From DASWJQ01 sp036397095 (lineage in GTDB: Bacteria > Chloroflexota > Anaerolineae > Anaerolineales > E44-bin32): a stretch of 14,013 nucleotides of DNA. Position 1 is the stretch's first letter. Each line of letters begins with the position of its first letter. The position numbers and the translations under genes are program-made. Below the pieces are notes generated by a model that did not search any database, was not told the origin of the DNA, and was given only the letters and a program-made list of their open reading frames with translations. Location: NCBI GenBank assembly GCA_036397095.1, contig DASWJQ010000152.1:1-14013 (forward strand), written 5' to 3'. Positions 13,888 to 14,013 of this stretch are shown piece by piece.

Positions 13888-14013
13888 CTGCTCTCCGCCA
13901 GGAAGTGTTACCTGTGTCTTTAGAATTTGTGTTTCCGAAGTCCTTAGAAGATTCCGCAACCTATGTTCCCGGCTCATTGGTTTTGACTCTGTGCTGCCAG
14001 CGTCCTAAGGAGA
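13888..14013 (-). mobile_element. Remnant of IS481-type element end
   Basis: Upstream of the transposase fragment lies non-coding sequence with related decamers on the plus strand: GTCTTTAGAA (13915-13924) and GTCCTTAGAA (13939-13948), plus a similar CGTCCTAAGGA near 14002-14012. Together with TGTTACCTGTGTC (13904-13916) this looks like the terminal region of an IS481-family element, running toward the window end. The true terminal repeat and any target duplication are not identifiable here. Confidence 0.35.

Overview
The window looks like GC-rich bacterial chromosome in two parts. The first 9.8 kb is a single minus-strand catabolic operon. From about 10.4 kb to the end is an accessory region with lower GC, repeats and mobile-element debris. 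A luciferase-like enzyme of the F420-dependent type, a liv-type lipoprotein and transporter, and a VapBC45-like toxin-antitoxin pair would suit Chloroflexota or Actinobacteriota. No marker gene settles this; it is inference.

Operon (read right to left, promoter at about 9793-9822): an LLM-class F420-type oxidoreductase, a substrate-binding lipoprotein, a stable GC-rich hairpin, two permeases (livH, livM), two ATPases (livG, livF), enoyl-CoA hydratase, thiolase, its DUF35 zinc-ribbon/OB partner, a short-chain dehydrogenase and an acyl-CoA ligase cut by the window edge. Most junctions overlap by 1-8 bases or are under 100 bases. The genes describe import of a small carboxylate or amino-acid-like compound, CoA activation, hydration, oxidation and thiolysis: a beta-oxidation module without its acyl-CoA dehydrogenase in view. 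The thiolase-DUF35 pairing recalls BbsA/BbsB of benzylsuccinate degradation. The substrate cannot be read from the sequence.

9627-10386 is a 760-base gene-free stretch. It holds the operon promoter with repeated GTCACA motifs, a predicted three-way-junction RNA fold and three AAGCTT palindromes. A small four-cysteine zinc-ribbon gene (+ strand) follows.

10856-13890 is the most unusual part. Three copies of a roughly 80-base repeat each sit inside a longer element bounded by RYYYAAC/GTTRRRY-like heptamers (GCATAAC, GTTATGC, GTTAGGC). The arms are imperfect inverted repeats with extrahelical bases, as in integron attC sites. Two unrelated genes (a VOC protein and a membrane protein) end on exactly the same GCATAAC, and all genes between the elements point the same way. 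I read this as an integrase-less attC-like cassette cluster (CALIN-like) carrying a VOC protein, a membrane protein and a VapBC45-like toxin-antitoxin pair. A truncated IS481-type transposase remnant is fused to the last element. The integron reading is inference; the repeats and heptamers are visible directly.
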